The notes beneath the pieces are model-generated. The model was given only the letters and a program-made list of their open reading frames with translations, had not been told where the DNA came from and did no database searches. From an uncultured Oscillospiraceae bacterium (GTDB lineage Bacteria > Bacillota > Clostridia > Oscillospirales > Oscillospiraceae), in the NCBI GenBank assembly GCA_910587255.1, contig CAJUKT010000026.1, positions 1 through 8,372 of the forward strand: a stretch of 8,372 nt of DNA, given 5' to 3'. Positions within the stretch are counted from its first letter, which is position 1; every line of letters starts with the position of its first letter. The translations under genes were made by a program, and so were the position numbers. Below are positions 1-5,830 of the stretch, piece by piece.

Positions 1-109
1 CTGGATCAACAATTCCCGCCGTCTTTCCAAAGACTATGAAGTGTCTGTCCGTTCTGCACAAGCTGTTTGCACCATTGCTGCTTTCAGCACTTTACTCAAG
101 CGGTTTTAG
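1..109 (+). CDS. IS5/IS4-superfamily transposase, C-terminal fragment cut by the window edge
   Basis: The plus-strand frame starting at base 2 reads 35 codons to a TAG at 107-109. The peptide contains WINNSRRLSKDYE and ends in STLLKRF. This matches the end of IS5-family (IS427-like) DDE transposases, where a W(L/I)N.(R/S)RRLSKDYE block follows the catalytic glutamate and the protein stops about 20-30 residues later. The catalytic residues lie outside the window, so it is not known whether the gene is intact. It is the only convincing plus-strand coding sequence here and faces the leftward operon. It is therefore most likely an insertion sequence next to, or inside, the ICE. The family is recognised from memory of the motif, without a database search. 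Confidence 0.75.
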   Translation, partial: WINNSRRLSKDYEVSVRSAQAVCTIAAFSTLLKRF

Positions 110-271
110 CCTATTGGTACAGCTTCTCAGAATCGCGGCGGACGGCGGCTTTCTTTCAGACTGACGTCCTTGCCCTCTTACGGCTGAACGCAATTTCGGC
201 CACCAGCTTCGTGCCTTTACGCCTTGCCGCCGAATTCAGAGGAGAGGAGGCGTATCCGTACCCTCTCAGGC
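110..271. other. Non-coding stretch holding the presumed IS right end and the 3' flank of the operon
   Basis: This lies between the transposase stop and the stop of the 180-aa gene. The IS right inverted repeat should fall shortly after base 109. It cannot be identified because the left end of the IS is outside the window. On the minus strand a reading frame across about 160-260 gives a basic peptide that includes KGTKLVAEIAFSRKRARTSV and then stops. It has no start codon or ribosome binding site that I can support, so I do not call it a gene. It could be the remnant of a gene truncated by the IS. Confidence 0.4.
242..267 (-). terminator. Possible stem-loop just after the 180-aa gene
   Basis: GAGAGG at 242-247 pairs with CCTCTC at 262-267. 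An inner GTA/TAC pairing (252-254 with 259-261) closes a 4-nt loop, with an unpaired AGGC on one side. It lies 4 bases past the stop of the minus-strand gene ending at 272, where a terminator would sit. No U-run follows on the minus strand, so it is not a canonical intrinsic terminator. It may be an mRNA 3' stabilising hairpin or coincidence. Confidence 0.22.
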
Positions 272-814
272 TCAGTGTATCTCCTGCTGTGCGGAGTCAG
301 CACACTCCATCGCGTTGACCTGGAGCCCGACGCGGATATCATCCAGCTCGGCGTTGAGCCCTTCGGCCAGCTTGGACACATTCGGCTCCAGGGTAGCCAT
401 AAGCAGGTCACCCAAGCCGCACATCTCCGTGATCGTATGGGCGGTGTTCACGAGCACCTGCCGCTGTTCCGGCCCGCATTTCTCGGCGGCCGCCGTTTCA
501 AACAGCAGCCACACAAGATCCATCTGTGCCACCGCGTCCGGCTCAACAGTCAGGAACTCCATATCGATCAGGTAGGGCAGGTTGATGCCCTCGGTGACAA
601 AGCGCTCGGCGTTGGCGATCTCCGTGTCCAGCCAGGCCAGCAGGGTTTCGCCGTCTTTGCCCAGATCGTGTATCGTGGCGAGGGCTTCCAGCGCAGTGCG
701 GAACTCCTTCATGCATTGGGGAATAGCGGTCTGCACCGTGTCCAGCATGGACACGGCCTCGTGGGCGATCAGGATGCACGCCTCAGTGGGGGTAAAACGG
801 GTATTGATTTTCAT
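272..814 (-). CDS. Hypothetical 180-aa helical protein, last gene of the operon
   Basis: I do not recognise the family. The protein is acidic and rich in Ala, Leu and Glu, with no signal peptide or membrane segment. Most of its length looks alpha-helical, for example residues 10-70 and 95-165. It has five cysteines (14, 34, 113, 132, 171) with no metal-binding spacing. The ATG at 814 is preceded by GGAAAGGAAAG (832-822, 7-nt gap), which supports the start. Unlike the other genes it is separated from its upstream neighbour by 124 bp of structured spacer, so it may be separately expressed or regulated. Codon usage resembles the neighbours. It is probably a soluble accessory protein of the ICE; the function is unknown. 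Confidence 0.8.
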   Translation of the reverse strand: MKINTRFTPTEACILIAHEAVSMLDTVQTAIPQCMKEFRTALEALATIHDLGKDGETLLAWLDTEIANAERFVTEGINLPYLIDMEFLTVEPDAVAQMDLVWLLFETAAAEKCGPEQRQVLVNTAHTITEMCGLGDLLMATLEPNVSKLAEGLNAELDDIRVGLQVNAMECADSAQQEIH

Positions 815-938
815 GTGAGATCTTTCCTTTCCAAATTTTTTGGGGCTGGCAACACAATGCCATACCTGTGCCGGAATATCTATCCGGCAAACGCAACGAT
901 TTTTGCCGGGGCTGTGTGTGCAAAACCAACAGTGCGGC
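815..938 (-). promoter_or_regulatory. Structured 124-bp spacer and 5' leader of the 180-aa gene
   Basis: This is the only sizeable gap inside the operon. It holds several inverted repeats: the overlapping pair at 869-909 (listed separately); TGGCA 847-851 with TGCCA 858-862 around a 6-nt loop; and CCAAA/TTTGG within 831-845, directly before the ribosome binding site at 822-832. I looked for TTGACA/TATAAT-like boxes on the minus strand and found none at proper spacing, so I cannot place a promoter. The density of stems suggests a regulatory leader or a processing region, but that is inference. Confidence 0.4.
869..909 (-). promoter_or_regulatory. Two mutually exclusive stem-loops sharing a central arm
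   Basis: Read on the minus strand, three arms follow each other: CCGGCAAA (909-902), TTTGCCGGA (891-883) and TCCGGCA (875-869). The middle arm can pair perfectly with the first (8 bp, 10-nt loop) or with the last (7 bp, 7-nt loop), but not both at once. This is the geometry of an attenuator or RNA switch. It lies between the 223-aa gene stop (939) and the 180-aa gene start (814). No U-run follows the second stem, so transcription termination is not obvious. Translational control, RNA processing or a DNA-level inverted-repeat site are alternatives. Confidence 0.45.
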
Positions 939-1610
939 TCACATCGTGGGCCCGCTGGGCTGTCCCATCACATGCTCCTCGCTGCGGATCATGCGGGGTT
1001 CCAGATGGGCGGCGAAGAGCTCCAGCCGCTTGTCCCACTCCAGACCGGCTTTCCGTGTGGCGCGCCATGCGGCGGTGGACACGTCCCGGATGGTGTACAT
1101 CTCCCAGCCGTCCACCACATCCAGTGTGGAGAACTCACCCCGGTCCAGGTCGATGTCCAGCGCGGCGGTCACACGCCCGGTGCGCCGCATCAGCTCGTCA
1201 GCGTAGTCCTGGAATACCTTCGGGGCAATGTCCACCACGCTGTGCAGCCGCTCCGCGAAACGCTGGGGGCTGTTTCCCTTTGCCCGCAGATAAGAGCGCA
1301 GCGCCACGGCGGCGTGAAGCGCATCCACACGCACCACGCTCTGCGTCAGCAGATGATCCGTCCTGCCGTCTTGGGTAACGCGGAATACGGAAACGGGGCG
1401 GGACGCTTCCGCCTCCGCCCGCGCTTGCTGATCCTCCTCCCAGATCTCCCGGCTGATCTTTTTACTCACCTGCTCCGGGAGTTGGTCGATCATCGCATCC
1501 AGGTACTCGTTCAGCTCATCCTCCACAGTGGTGTCTTTCTTTTTGAGCTGGCAGGAGAGAGCGTTATACCAACGCTCGTCCAACCATAGGGTGATGTCCC
1601 GGGAGTTCAT
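939..1610 (-). CDS. ICE-associated protein of unknown function, paralog of the 340-aa protein at 5831-6853
   Basis: The protein has 223 aa and is soluble. Residues 5-55 form an N-terminal module (ITLWLDE..YNAL...LKKKDTTVEDEL) like that of the 85-aa upstream protein. Residues 71-171 form a second domain with VSVFRV and then IDLDRGEFSTLD..DGW.MY. The same motifs occur in the same order in the 340-aa protein (FRV; VDLDRGTFSLLD..NGW.SY), so the two are paralogs; this one lacks the latter's C-terminal domain. The ATG at 1610 overlaps the stop of the 85-aa gene (ATGA). It has an excellent AAGGAGG site (1624-1618) 7 nt upstream. Function is unknown. The conserved D-L-D-R-G block could be a structural turn or active-site loop; I cannot say which. 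Confidence 0.88.
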   Translation of the reverse strand: MNSRDITLWLDERWYNALSCQLKKKDTTVEDELNEYLDAMIDQLPEQVSKKISREIWEEDQQARAEAEASRPVSVFRVTQDGRTDHLLTQSVVRVDALHAAVALRSYLRAKGNSPQRFAERLHSVVDIAPKVFQDYADELMRRTGRVTAALDIDLDRGEFSTLDVVDGWEMYTIRDVSTAAWRATRKAGLEWDKRLELFAAHLEPRMIRSEEHVMGQPSGPTM

Positions 1611-1864
1611 GCGCCGCCCTCCTTTTCCGGCCCGGACGATACGGGCCGCTCCTTCGGCACGGGCCGGGGACGCTTGGGCCGGGGCACGGGGGTAGCGCGG
1701 CTGTCCAGATACTCCCGCACCGGCGCGGGCACGGTGCGCTCATAGAGCTGCCCCAGAGTCTGCTCCAGCCGCGCCTGTACGGAGGAGCCCTCCTTCTTCA
1801 GCGAGAACTCCAGTGCGCCCAGCTTGTCCTCATCAAACGCCACAGTGATGTTTGCCTTTTTCAT
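1607..1864 (-). CDS. DUF6103-like small ICE protein
   Basis: The protein has 85 aa. Residues 1-56 read MKKANITVAFDED..GAL...LKKEGSSVQ and then LYERTVPAPVREYLDSR. This is the pattern I associate with the short DUF6103 family of Clostridia conjugative elements (assignment from memory, no search). The tail, residues 57-85, is Pro/Arg/Lys-rich (VPRPKRPRPVPKERP) and probably disordered. The start is fixed by GGAGG (1877-1873) 8 nt before the ATG. The gene is coupled by a 4-nt overlap to the 223-aa gene, whose first 55 residues have the same pattern (IT...DE....AL...LKK....V...L...L......P..V...I). The family's function is unknown. The basic tail would suit nucleic-acid or protein binding, which is inference. 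Confidence 0.85.
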   Translation of the reverse strand: MKKANITVAFDEDKLGALEFSLKKEGSSVQARLEQTLGQLYERTVPAPVREYLDSRATPVPRPKRPRPVPKERPVSSGPEKEGGA

Positions 1865-1879
1865 TTTCGTTTCCTCCCA

Positions 1880-2083
1880 TTATAAAACATAAAATTCCCA
1901 CTGGGTGGGCTCGTCCGGGTCACAATAGGACGGCAGGGACTGGGCGAACTCCCGGCTAAATCGGGCGGCGTTCTCATCTGTGAGGGAGCAGAATTTGCCG
2001 TCCGCCGATCCCGTGATCAGAAATGTCCCTGCGATGATATCGCCGCCCACCGCCGTCTGAAACGCCTCCAATGTATTTGGCAT
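1880..2083 (-). CDS. Small 67-aa hypothetical protein
   Basis: The protein is acidic, soluble and about 67 aa (starts MPNTLEAFQTAVGG, ends EPTQWEFYVL). I do not recognise it. Coding is supported by position, filling the space between the 183-aa and 85-aa genes, and by codon use like its neighbours. The ribosome binding site is weak: GGAGG lies 17 nt before the ATG, and AAGG is only one base away. The ATG is one codon (GGC) after the TAA of the 183-aa gene and in the same frame. Translation therefore probably depends on reinitiation after that gene. Alternatively, the two ORFs are halves of one ancestral gene split by a nonsense change. Confidence 0.62.
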   Translation of the reverse strand: MPNTLEAFQTAVGGDIIAGTFLITGSADGKFCSLTDENAARFSREFAQSLPSYCDPDEPTQWEFYVL

Positions 2084-2086
2084 GCC

Positions 2087-2638
2087 TTATAAACTCATGC
2101 CCTCCATCGTCAGCACCGTCTGCTGGGACGCGGGCGGCTCTATCTTCCACTCTGCCCGCAATCGTTGGGCCATCAAGTCACATTCGGCAATCAGATCGTC
2201 CAGATCCCCGGAGTTGTCCATCTCCTGCATATGCACCTCCAGCCCGGTCAGCACATCCCGCATGGCCTGCTCTGTCAGCGGGGGCGCGGCGCCGGTTCGT
2301 CTGACCTCTGCTATGGCCTCGTCAAAGGACCTGCCATATTCCTCCTCTGAAATTTTATAAAGATCTACAGAGGGATCTTCCGCCGTGCCCCAGAAACCGC
2401 CCATCATCACGACATGCTCCCGCAGCTTGGGGATCTGTTCCTCATGACGCGCCGCCGCGCATTGGGCGGCGTAGCTGGTGAGGCCGGAAATGCACCTGCG
2501 AATCTGCTCCCCGTATACCTTGTACACCGGGTCGATCAACTCCTCAAGCTCGCTCAGGTTGTATTCTCCTTTCCCACTTTGTTTCATCAGGATCGGAAGT
2601 GCCGCTCCGGGCATCGGCACTTGGATCGGGTCATTCAT
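2087..2638 (-). CDS. Hypothetical 183-aa protein
   Basis: I do not recognise the family. The protein has a Pro-containing N-terminus (MNDPIQVPMPGAALP), a helical segment around residues 28-78 with several Cys and His, and a second helical, acidic part around 98-165. It is predicted to be soluble, with no signal peptide or membrane segment. The ATG at 2638 has an AGGAG site 9 nt upstream. The upstream spacer contains the relic of an M23 gene 3' end (2662-2709). This suggests the gene once stood directly behind an M23 gene of another ICE lineage. Only one sense codon separates its stop from the 67-aa ORF, in the same frame. Confidence 0.8.
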   Translation of the reverse strand: MNDPIQVPMPGAALPILMKQSGKGEYNLSELEELIDPVYKVYGEQIRRCISGLTSYAAQCAAARHEEQIPKLREHVVMMGGFWGTAEDPSVDLYKISEEEYGRSFDEAIAEVRRTGAAPPLTEQAMRDVLTGLEVHMQEMDNSGDLDDLIAECDLMAQRLRAEWKIEPPASQQTVLTMEGMSL

Positions 2639-2661
2639 CAGCGTTCACTCCTACTTTATTT

Positions 2662-2709
2662 TTAGGGCAGGTAGTATCTTCGGTTTGTCCACTGTCCGCT
2701 GAACCGCAC
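2662..2709 (-). pseudogene. Relic of a second M23-peptidase 3' end
   Basis: On the minus strand this 48-bp piece reads VRFSGQWTNRRYYLP followed by TAA. The intact M23 gene at 3342-3389 ends VRLNGQRTNPRYYLP plus TAA. My hand alignment gives 38 of 48 bases and 11 of 15 residues identical, with no gaps. Similarity stops abruptly upstream of the GTG codon at 2709, and only 9 bases separate that point from the stop of the 203-aa gene (2719). It is in frame with that stop but has no start of its own. It is best explained as the leftover end of a diverged M23 gene after recombination or gene insertion. Confidence 0.8.
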
Positions 2710-2718
2710 CAGTTTCCG

Positions 2719-3330
2719 TCACATAGACGGCCCGGTAAAGTCGGAGGGATCCCAGCGATTTTCCCGCTCCTGACGTTCCGAAGCCTCGCTGGTCTGTTCC
2801 GTTTCCCCGGGATCTGTGATCGTGGGCTTGATGGTCATGATCTCCGCCAGCGAAGCCGTGAGAACTTTAGTGTTGAGATGTGTCCGTGTCCCGCTGCAGC
2901 CGCTCCGTCTGATCGACTTGCCGCAGGCGTCGAACATATCCTGGAGCGACGCGGAGGCCGTTCTCAGCACATCGCCGTCCCAGCTGGTTACAGCGAAGCG
3001 ATCCTGGTCATAGTCCAGCTCATAGCAGGCGGTGCCCCCGCCGCCGCCCTTGATCTCGTCCAGCACAAAATCAAATTCCGCCTGCTCCAAGGGCTGGAAC
3101 AGGCGCATCCTCTCACTGATGCTGATGGGCACCATGTTGTGGGAATACTGGAGCAGTCGGTCAATATCGGAAAAGGGGCTGTCAGGATGATCCATACCGG
3201 CTTGATGTACAGTGTAAAGCAGATGAAGCACATCATGGGGGTTTCCGAATGTTTCTGTGACATAATGAGCGGTCTGCTCCCTGTGAGTGATGGCGTAGAT
3301 CCCGCTCTGGATCGGTATGTTTTCCATCAT
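2719..3330 (-). CDS. Hypothetical 203-aa protein inserted behind the M23 gene
   Basis: The function is not recognised. The N-terminal part (1-65) is His/Tyr-rich (SGIYAITHREQTAHYV) and includes DVLHLLYTVHQAGM, typical of a mixed alpha/beta fold. A run of five glycines follows (residues 95-99) and then a beta-rich stretch (ACYELDYDQDRFAVTSWDGD). The tail from about 170 is charged and probably disordered (SEASERQERENRWD). There is no membrane segment. The start is fixed by AAGGAGGG (3343-3336), which overlaps the M23 stop codon and lies 5 nt before ATGATG. The gene is flanked on both sides by M23 3' ends, so it is likely a newcomer at this position. Confidence 0.82.
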   Translation of the reverse strand: MMENIPIQSGIYAITHREQTAHYVTETFGNPHDVLHLLYTVHQAGMDHPDSPFSDIDRLLQYSHNMVPISISERMRLFQPLEQAEFDFVLDEIKGGGGGTACYELDYDQDRFAVTSWDGDVLRTASASLQDMFDACGKSIRRSGCSGTRTHLNTKVLTASLAEIMTIKPTITDPGETEQTSEASERQERENRWDPSDFTGPSM

Positions 3331-3341
3331 CCGGTCCCTCC

Positions 3342-3389
3342 TTACGGCAAATAGTATCTTGGGTTCGTCCTCTGCCCGTTGAGGCGCAC
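3342..3389 (-). repeat. Functional copy of the duplicated M23 3' end
   Basis: These are the last 15 codons and stop of the intact M23 gene. They are the partner of the relic at 2662-2709, with 38 of 48 bases identical in the same orientation. The copies are 680 bp apart and bracket the 203-aa gene. The level of divergence argues against a recent simple duplication. Confidence 0.8.
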
Positions 3390-4400
3390 CTCGAAGTGAA
3401 GGTGTGGCCCGGTGGACCGCCCGGTGGAGCCGGACAGGGACACCACGTCCCCGGCCTGGACGGTCTGGCCGGGCCGCACCAGCAGGCGGGAGTTGTGGCC
3501 GTACAACGTCAGCAGACCGTTCTCGTGGCCGATGGTCACATAGTAGCCGTAGCTGGAGTCGTACTGCGCCACCCGCACGGTACCGGGCAGCGCCGCCCGG
3601 ACGGGGGTGCCGGTGGGGACGGCCAGGTCCATGCCGGTGTGGCCATCCTGTTCCCCGGTGATGGGATCCCGGTGTCCGCCGAATTCAGAGGTGACGATGC
3701 TCCACCAGCCCGCACCCACCGGGGAACAGAAGCCGTCCGCACCCACGTAGGGCACGTCAGCGCCCTCAAAGGTTCCGCCACCACCTGTCACGGGATAACC
3801 GTATTTGATCAGGCTGTACACGTTATCCGCGTTGGATTTCTGCTCCTCGGTGACAGCGGTACCCAGGGCGGCGGCGATGTGCGAGTACACTATGTCCATA
3901 TCCGTGATGGGGGTGAATACGTTATAGATGCGCTCCACCTCCACATCGTTGCCGTCCTCGTCTTTCTCGGTGACGGTCTCAGTCCGTGCCTCGCTGGACG
4001 CGAAGCAGTGGGCGAACTGGCTGAGAGATGGGGCCTCGCAGCCGAAATACAGAGAGAAAAACACAGCCTTAACCCGGATCGGGTCGAGGCTGTTTCCGTC
4101 CTCCATATTCGATTGGATGTCGGCCAGGATCTCATCCAGCCCAGTGAAGCTGGCCCGGGTCTGTTCGATGCACACCCGGTACTCGGCGGGGATGTCATCG
4201 GGCAGCGGCCCATCCTGGAAGCAAAGCTGGGCGGCGGAGATATTGTGGCTCACCGCTCCGGAACCCAGGACACACAGCAGGGCCACCAGCACGATGATGG
4301 GAGAAAGGATGGCGGCTATGGTCCAGCCAAGGCCCTTCCGGGCTTTTTCGTTGGTGAGCAGCATGGCGGCGGCTTTCGCAATGAGAACAGGGTTAGCCAA
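3342..4400 (-). CDS. Membrane-anchored M23 (LytM) peptidoglycan hydrolase of the conjugation apparatus
   Basis: This 352-aa enzyme should cleave peptidoglycan cross-links outside the membrane so the type IV secretion channel can cross the wall. One membrane segment lies at about residues 25-48 (GWTIAAILSPIIVLVALLC), preceded by positive residues, so the rest is extracellular. A helical Cys-containing linker spans about 55-200, and the M23 domain about 225-350. Zinc ligands H254 and D258 (HTGMD) and H335 (HLHFEV), with catalytic-type H302 (YGHNS), are all present, so the enzyme looks active. The start is TTG at 4400, because a TGA lies two codons upstream; GGAGGT (4416-4411) is 10 nt away. The first residues (MANPVL..KAAA..L) are those usual in ICE homologs. 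It overlaps the 474-aa gene by 8 nt, implying coupled translation. Confidence 0.93.
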   Translation of the reverse strand: MANPVLIAKAAAMLLTNEKARKGLGWTIAAILSPIIVLVALLCVLGSGAVSHNISAAQLCFQDGPLPDDIPAEYRVCIEQTRASFTGLDEILADIQSNMEDGNSLDPIRVKAVFFSLYFGCEAPSLSQFAHCFASSEARTETVTEKDEDGNDVEVERIYNVFTPITDMDIVYSHIAAALGTAVTEEQKSNADNVYSLIKYGYPVTGGGGTFEGADVPYVGADGFCSPVGAGWWSIVTSEFGGHRDPITGEQDGHTGMDLAVPTGTPVRAALPGTVRVAQYDSSYGYYVTIGHENGLLTLYGHNSRLLVRPGQTVQAGDVVSLSGSTGRSTGPHLHFEVRLNGQRTNPRYYLP

Positions 4401-5817
4401 GGTTCATGCCACCTCCCATCTCAGGCGCGTCGGCCTGCTCCTGTTTCTTCTCTTGGGCCTGAAGCTCCGCCCAGTGCTCCTCCAGTGATGCCAGGGTGTC
4501 GTCGCAACGCAGTCCATGGCTTTGACGTTTTGCCCATTCTTTGTACTGCTCCAAGTCCGTCCCGCCGTCCAGCAGCAGCTTGGCCGCGCCCACCGCGCCA
4601 TTTTCCATGCAGGCATAGAGGGCCCCGTAATCGTTGGGATCCACCCACATCCGCTTTTCCAGAAGCTCCTCCGCGATCCAGCTGTTCCGGCCCTCATAGG
4701 TCAGCATATGGAGCGTCCTCGCTGCGCTGTCCCCGCCGCTGATCCCTTTCTCCACCAGCGCGGACAGGGTATGGAAGTCCGCGTCTTGGGCAAACAGCTC
4801 CAGGAGATACGGCGGCGCGGCGGCGATCTGCTCATTGGTACACTGCCTGATGATCTCGTTTGCTATGTGCCGGTGGTCCATGTAGGCACAGCCAGCCATC
4901 TCGCCGTGGAAGGACGGGGACAGCTCCGCCACTCGGTCTGCCGCGTTTGCCAGCAGGAACTTCACCTTTTGGGGGGCGTTGATGTCGATGGCCTTTTTGC
5001 AGGCGGCAGAATAAGCAGACTCCGGGAACCGCTCCACATCGTCCAGCAGGGCGCGGGTCATCTGATGGCCCACCGCGCCGGGTTGTCCCGCCGCCTCGAT
5101 CAGCAGGTCGCCCGCGTGGGCGTCCAACACCTTGGGGTACAGCTCCAGAAAAGCGGGCAGCTCCCCATCCCAGACGGCCAGCACCGCCTTGTCATAGTCG
5201 CTGATCCGCAGGGGCCTTTGCCCTACCGTGTCCATATAGGCGGTGATGCTGCCCGTCATCCGGCGCAGAAGCTGCTCGGTCTGGGACATAGCGGTTTTCT
5301 GCCGCTCCCGCTGCTCCGCCAGGGCCTGGATGATGACCTTCTCCTCCTGCTGGCTGAGGTGGATTACCCTGCCGCCAGTGTCCTCCTCCACACCGCCGAT
5401 CTTCATGTACCGGGCGTGGGTGGCATGATCCCCGTGGACGGCCTTGGTGATGGCGGAGGCGGTGAGAAACATCCTGTCCAGGTCGTTGCCGTTCTGGCCC
5501 AGGGTTTTGCCTGTGATGAAACGCTCGGTGACACTCTTTTGCTGCTTCTCATCGCACCACTTGAGGTAAACGTCCACATACACGCCCTCGCTCTCACCGT
5601 AGTCTACAGTGCAGAACAAATCAGCATCCCGGGGGATCTCCCGGCCATTCTCCCACCTGTCGCTCAGCATAAAATACTCGTCCGGCAGATAACCCTGCCC
5701 CTCCAGCCGGTGCTTCAGCTCCGAAAATACCTCCTCTGCGGTGCGCTGGCCCACGTACTCCAACTGCCTGGGGTTGTCCACCGAGGGCCTCCAGCGGTCA
5801 AATTCAATGATTTCCAT
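4393..5817 (-). CDS. 474-aa ICE cargo protein with a degenerate ankyrin-like repeat
   Basis: The precise family is not recognised. Residues 1-140 form a mixed domain (FDRWRPSVDNPRQLEYVG, DRWENGREIPRDADLFCTVD). A long helix at about 152-190 (QQEEKVIIQALAEQRERQK) is probably coiled coil. Residues 200-430 are helical repeats; the clearest is ankyrin-like at about 397-425 (YGALYACMENGAVGAAKLLLDGG). The C-terminus is Gln/Glu-rich. There is no signal or membrane segment, so it is cytosolic. I chose ATG 5817 over longer options because AAGGAG (5829-5824) lies exactly 6 nt upstream in the 13-nt gap after the 340-aa gene. The repeats suggest protein binding. It sits between two backbone genes, virB4 and M23, so it could be cargo or a transfer accessory factor. 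Confidence 0.85.
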   Translation of the reverse strand: MEIIEFDRWRPSVDNPRQLEYVGQRTAEEVFSELKHRLEGQGYLPDEYFMLSDRWENGREIPRDADLFCTVDYGESEGVYVDVYLKWCDEKQQKSVTERFITGKTLGQNGNDLDRMFLTASAITKAVHGDHATHARYMKIGGVEEDTGGRVIHLSQQEEKVIIQALAEQRERQKTAMSQTEQLLRRMTGSITAYMDTVGQRPLRISDYDKAVLAVWDGELPAFLELYPKVLDAHAGDLLIEAAGQPGAVGHQMTRALLDDVERFPESAYSAACKKAIDINAPQKVKFLLANAADRVAELSPSFHGEMAGCAYMDHRHIANEIIRQCTNEQIAAAPPYLLELFAQDADFHTLSALVEKGISGGDSAARTLHMLTYEGRNSWIAEELLEKRMWVDPNDYGALYACMENGAVGAAKLLLDGGTDLEQYKEWAKRQSHGLRCDDTLASLEEHWAELQAQEKKQEQADAPEMGGGMNLG

Positions 5818-5823
5818 GATGTT

Positions 5824-5829
5824 CTCCTT
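5824..5829 (-). promoter_or_regulatory. Ribosome binding site fixing the 474-aa start
   Basis: AAGGAG on the minus strand, 6 nt before ATG 5817 and within the intergenic gap. It excludes the upstream in-frame start at 5925, which would overlap the 340-aa gene by 95 bases and has no comparable site. Confidence 0.8.
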
Positions 5830-5830
5830 T

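Noticed and set aside
110..271. Short minus-strand reading frame encoding KGTKLVAEIAFSRKRARTSV as a gene
   Set aside because: There is no start codon with a ribosome binding site, and the frame overlaps the end of the 180-aa gene. It can only be a remnant or chance.
869..909. Intrinsic terminator before the 180-aa gene
   Set aside because: The stems are good, but no U-run follows on the minus strand. The only T-run (901-904) lies inside the structure on the plus strand.
224..1378. 384-codon open frame on the plus strand
   Set aside because: It lies antisense over the 180-aa and 223-aa genes. Its translation is rich in Arg, Pro, His and Cys without domain features, and it has no proper ribosome binding site. 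It is a by-product of GC-rich third codon positions.
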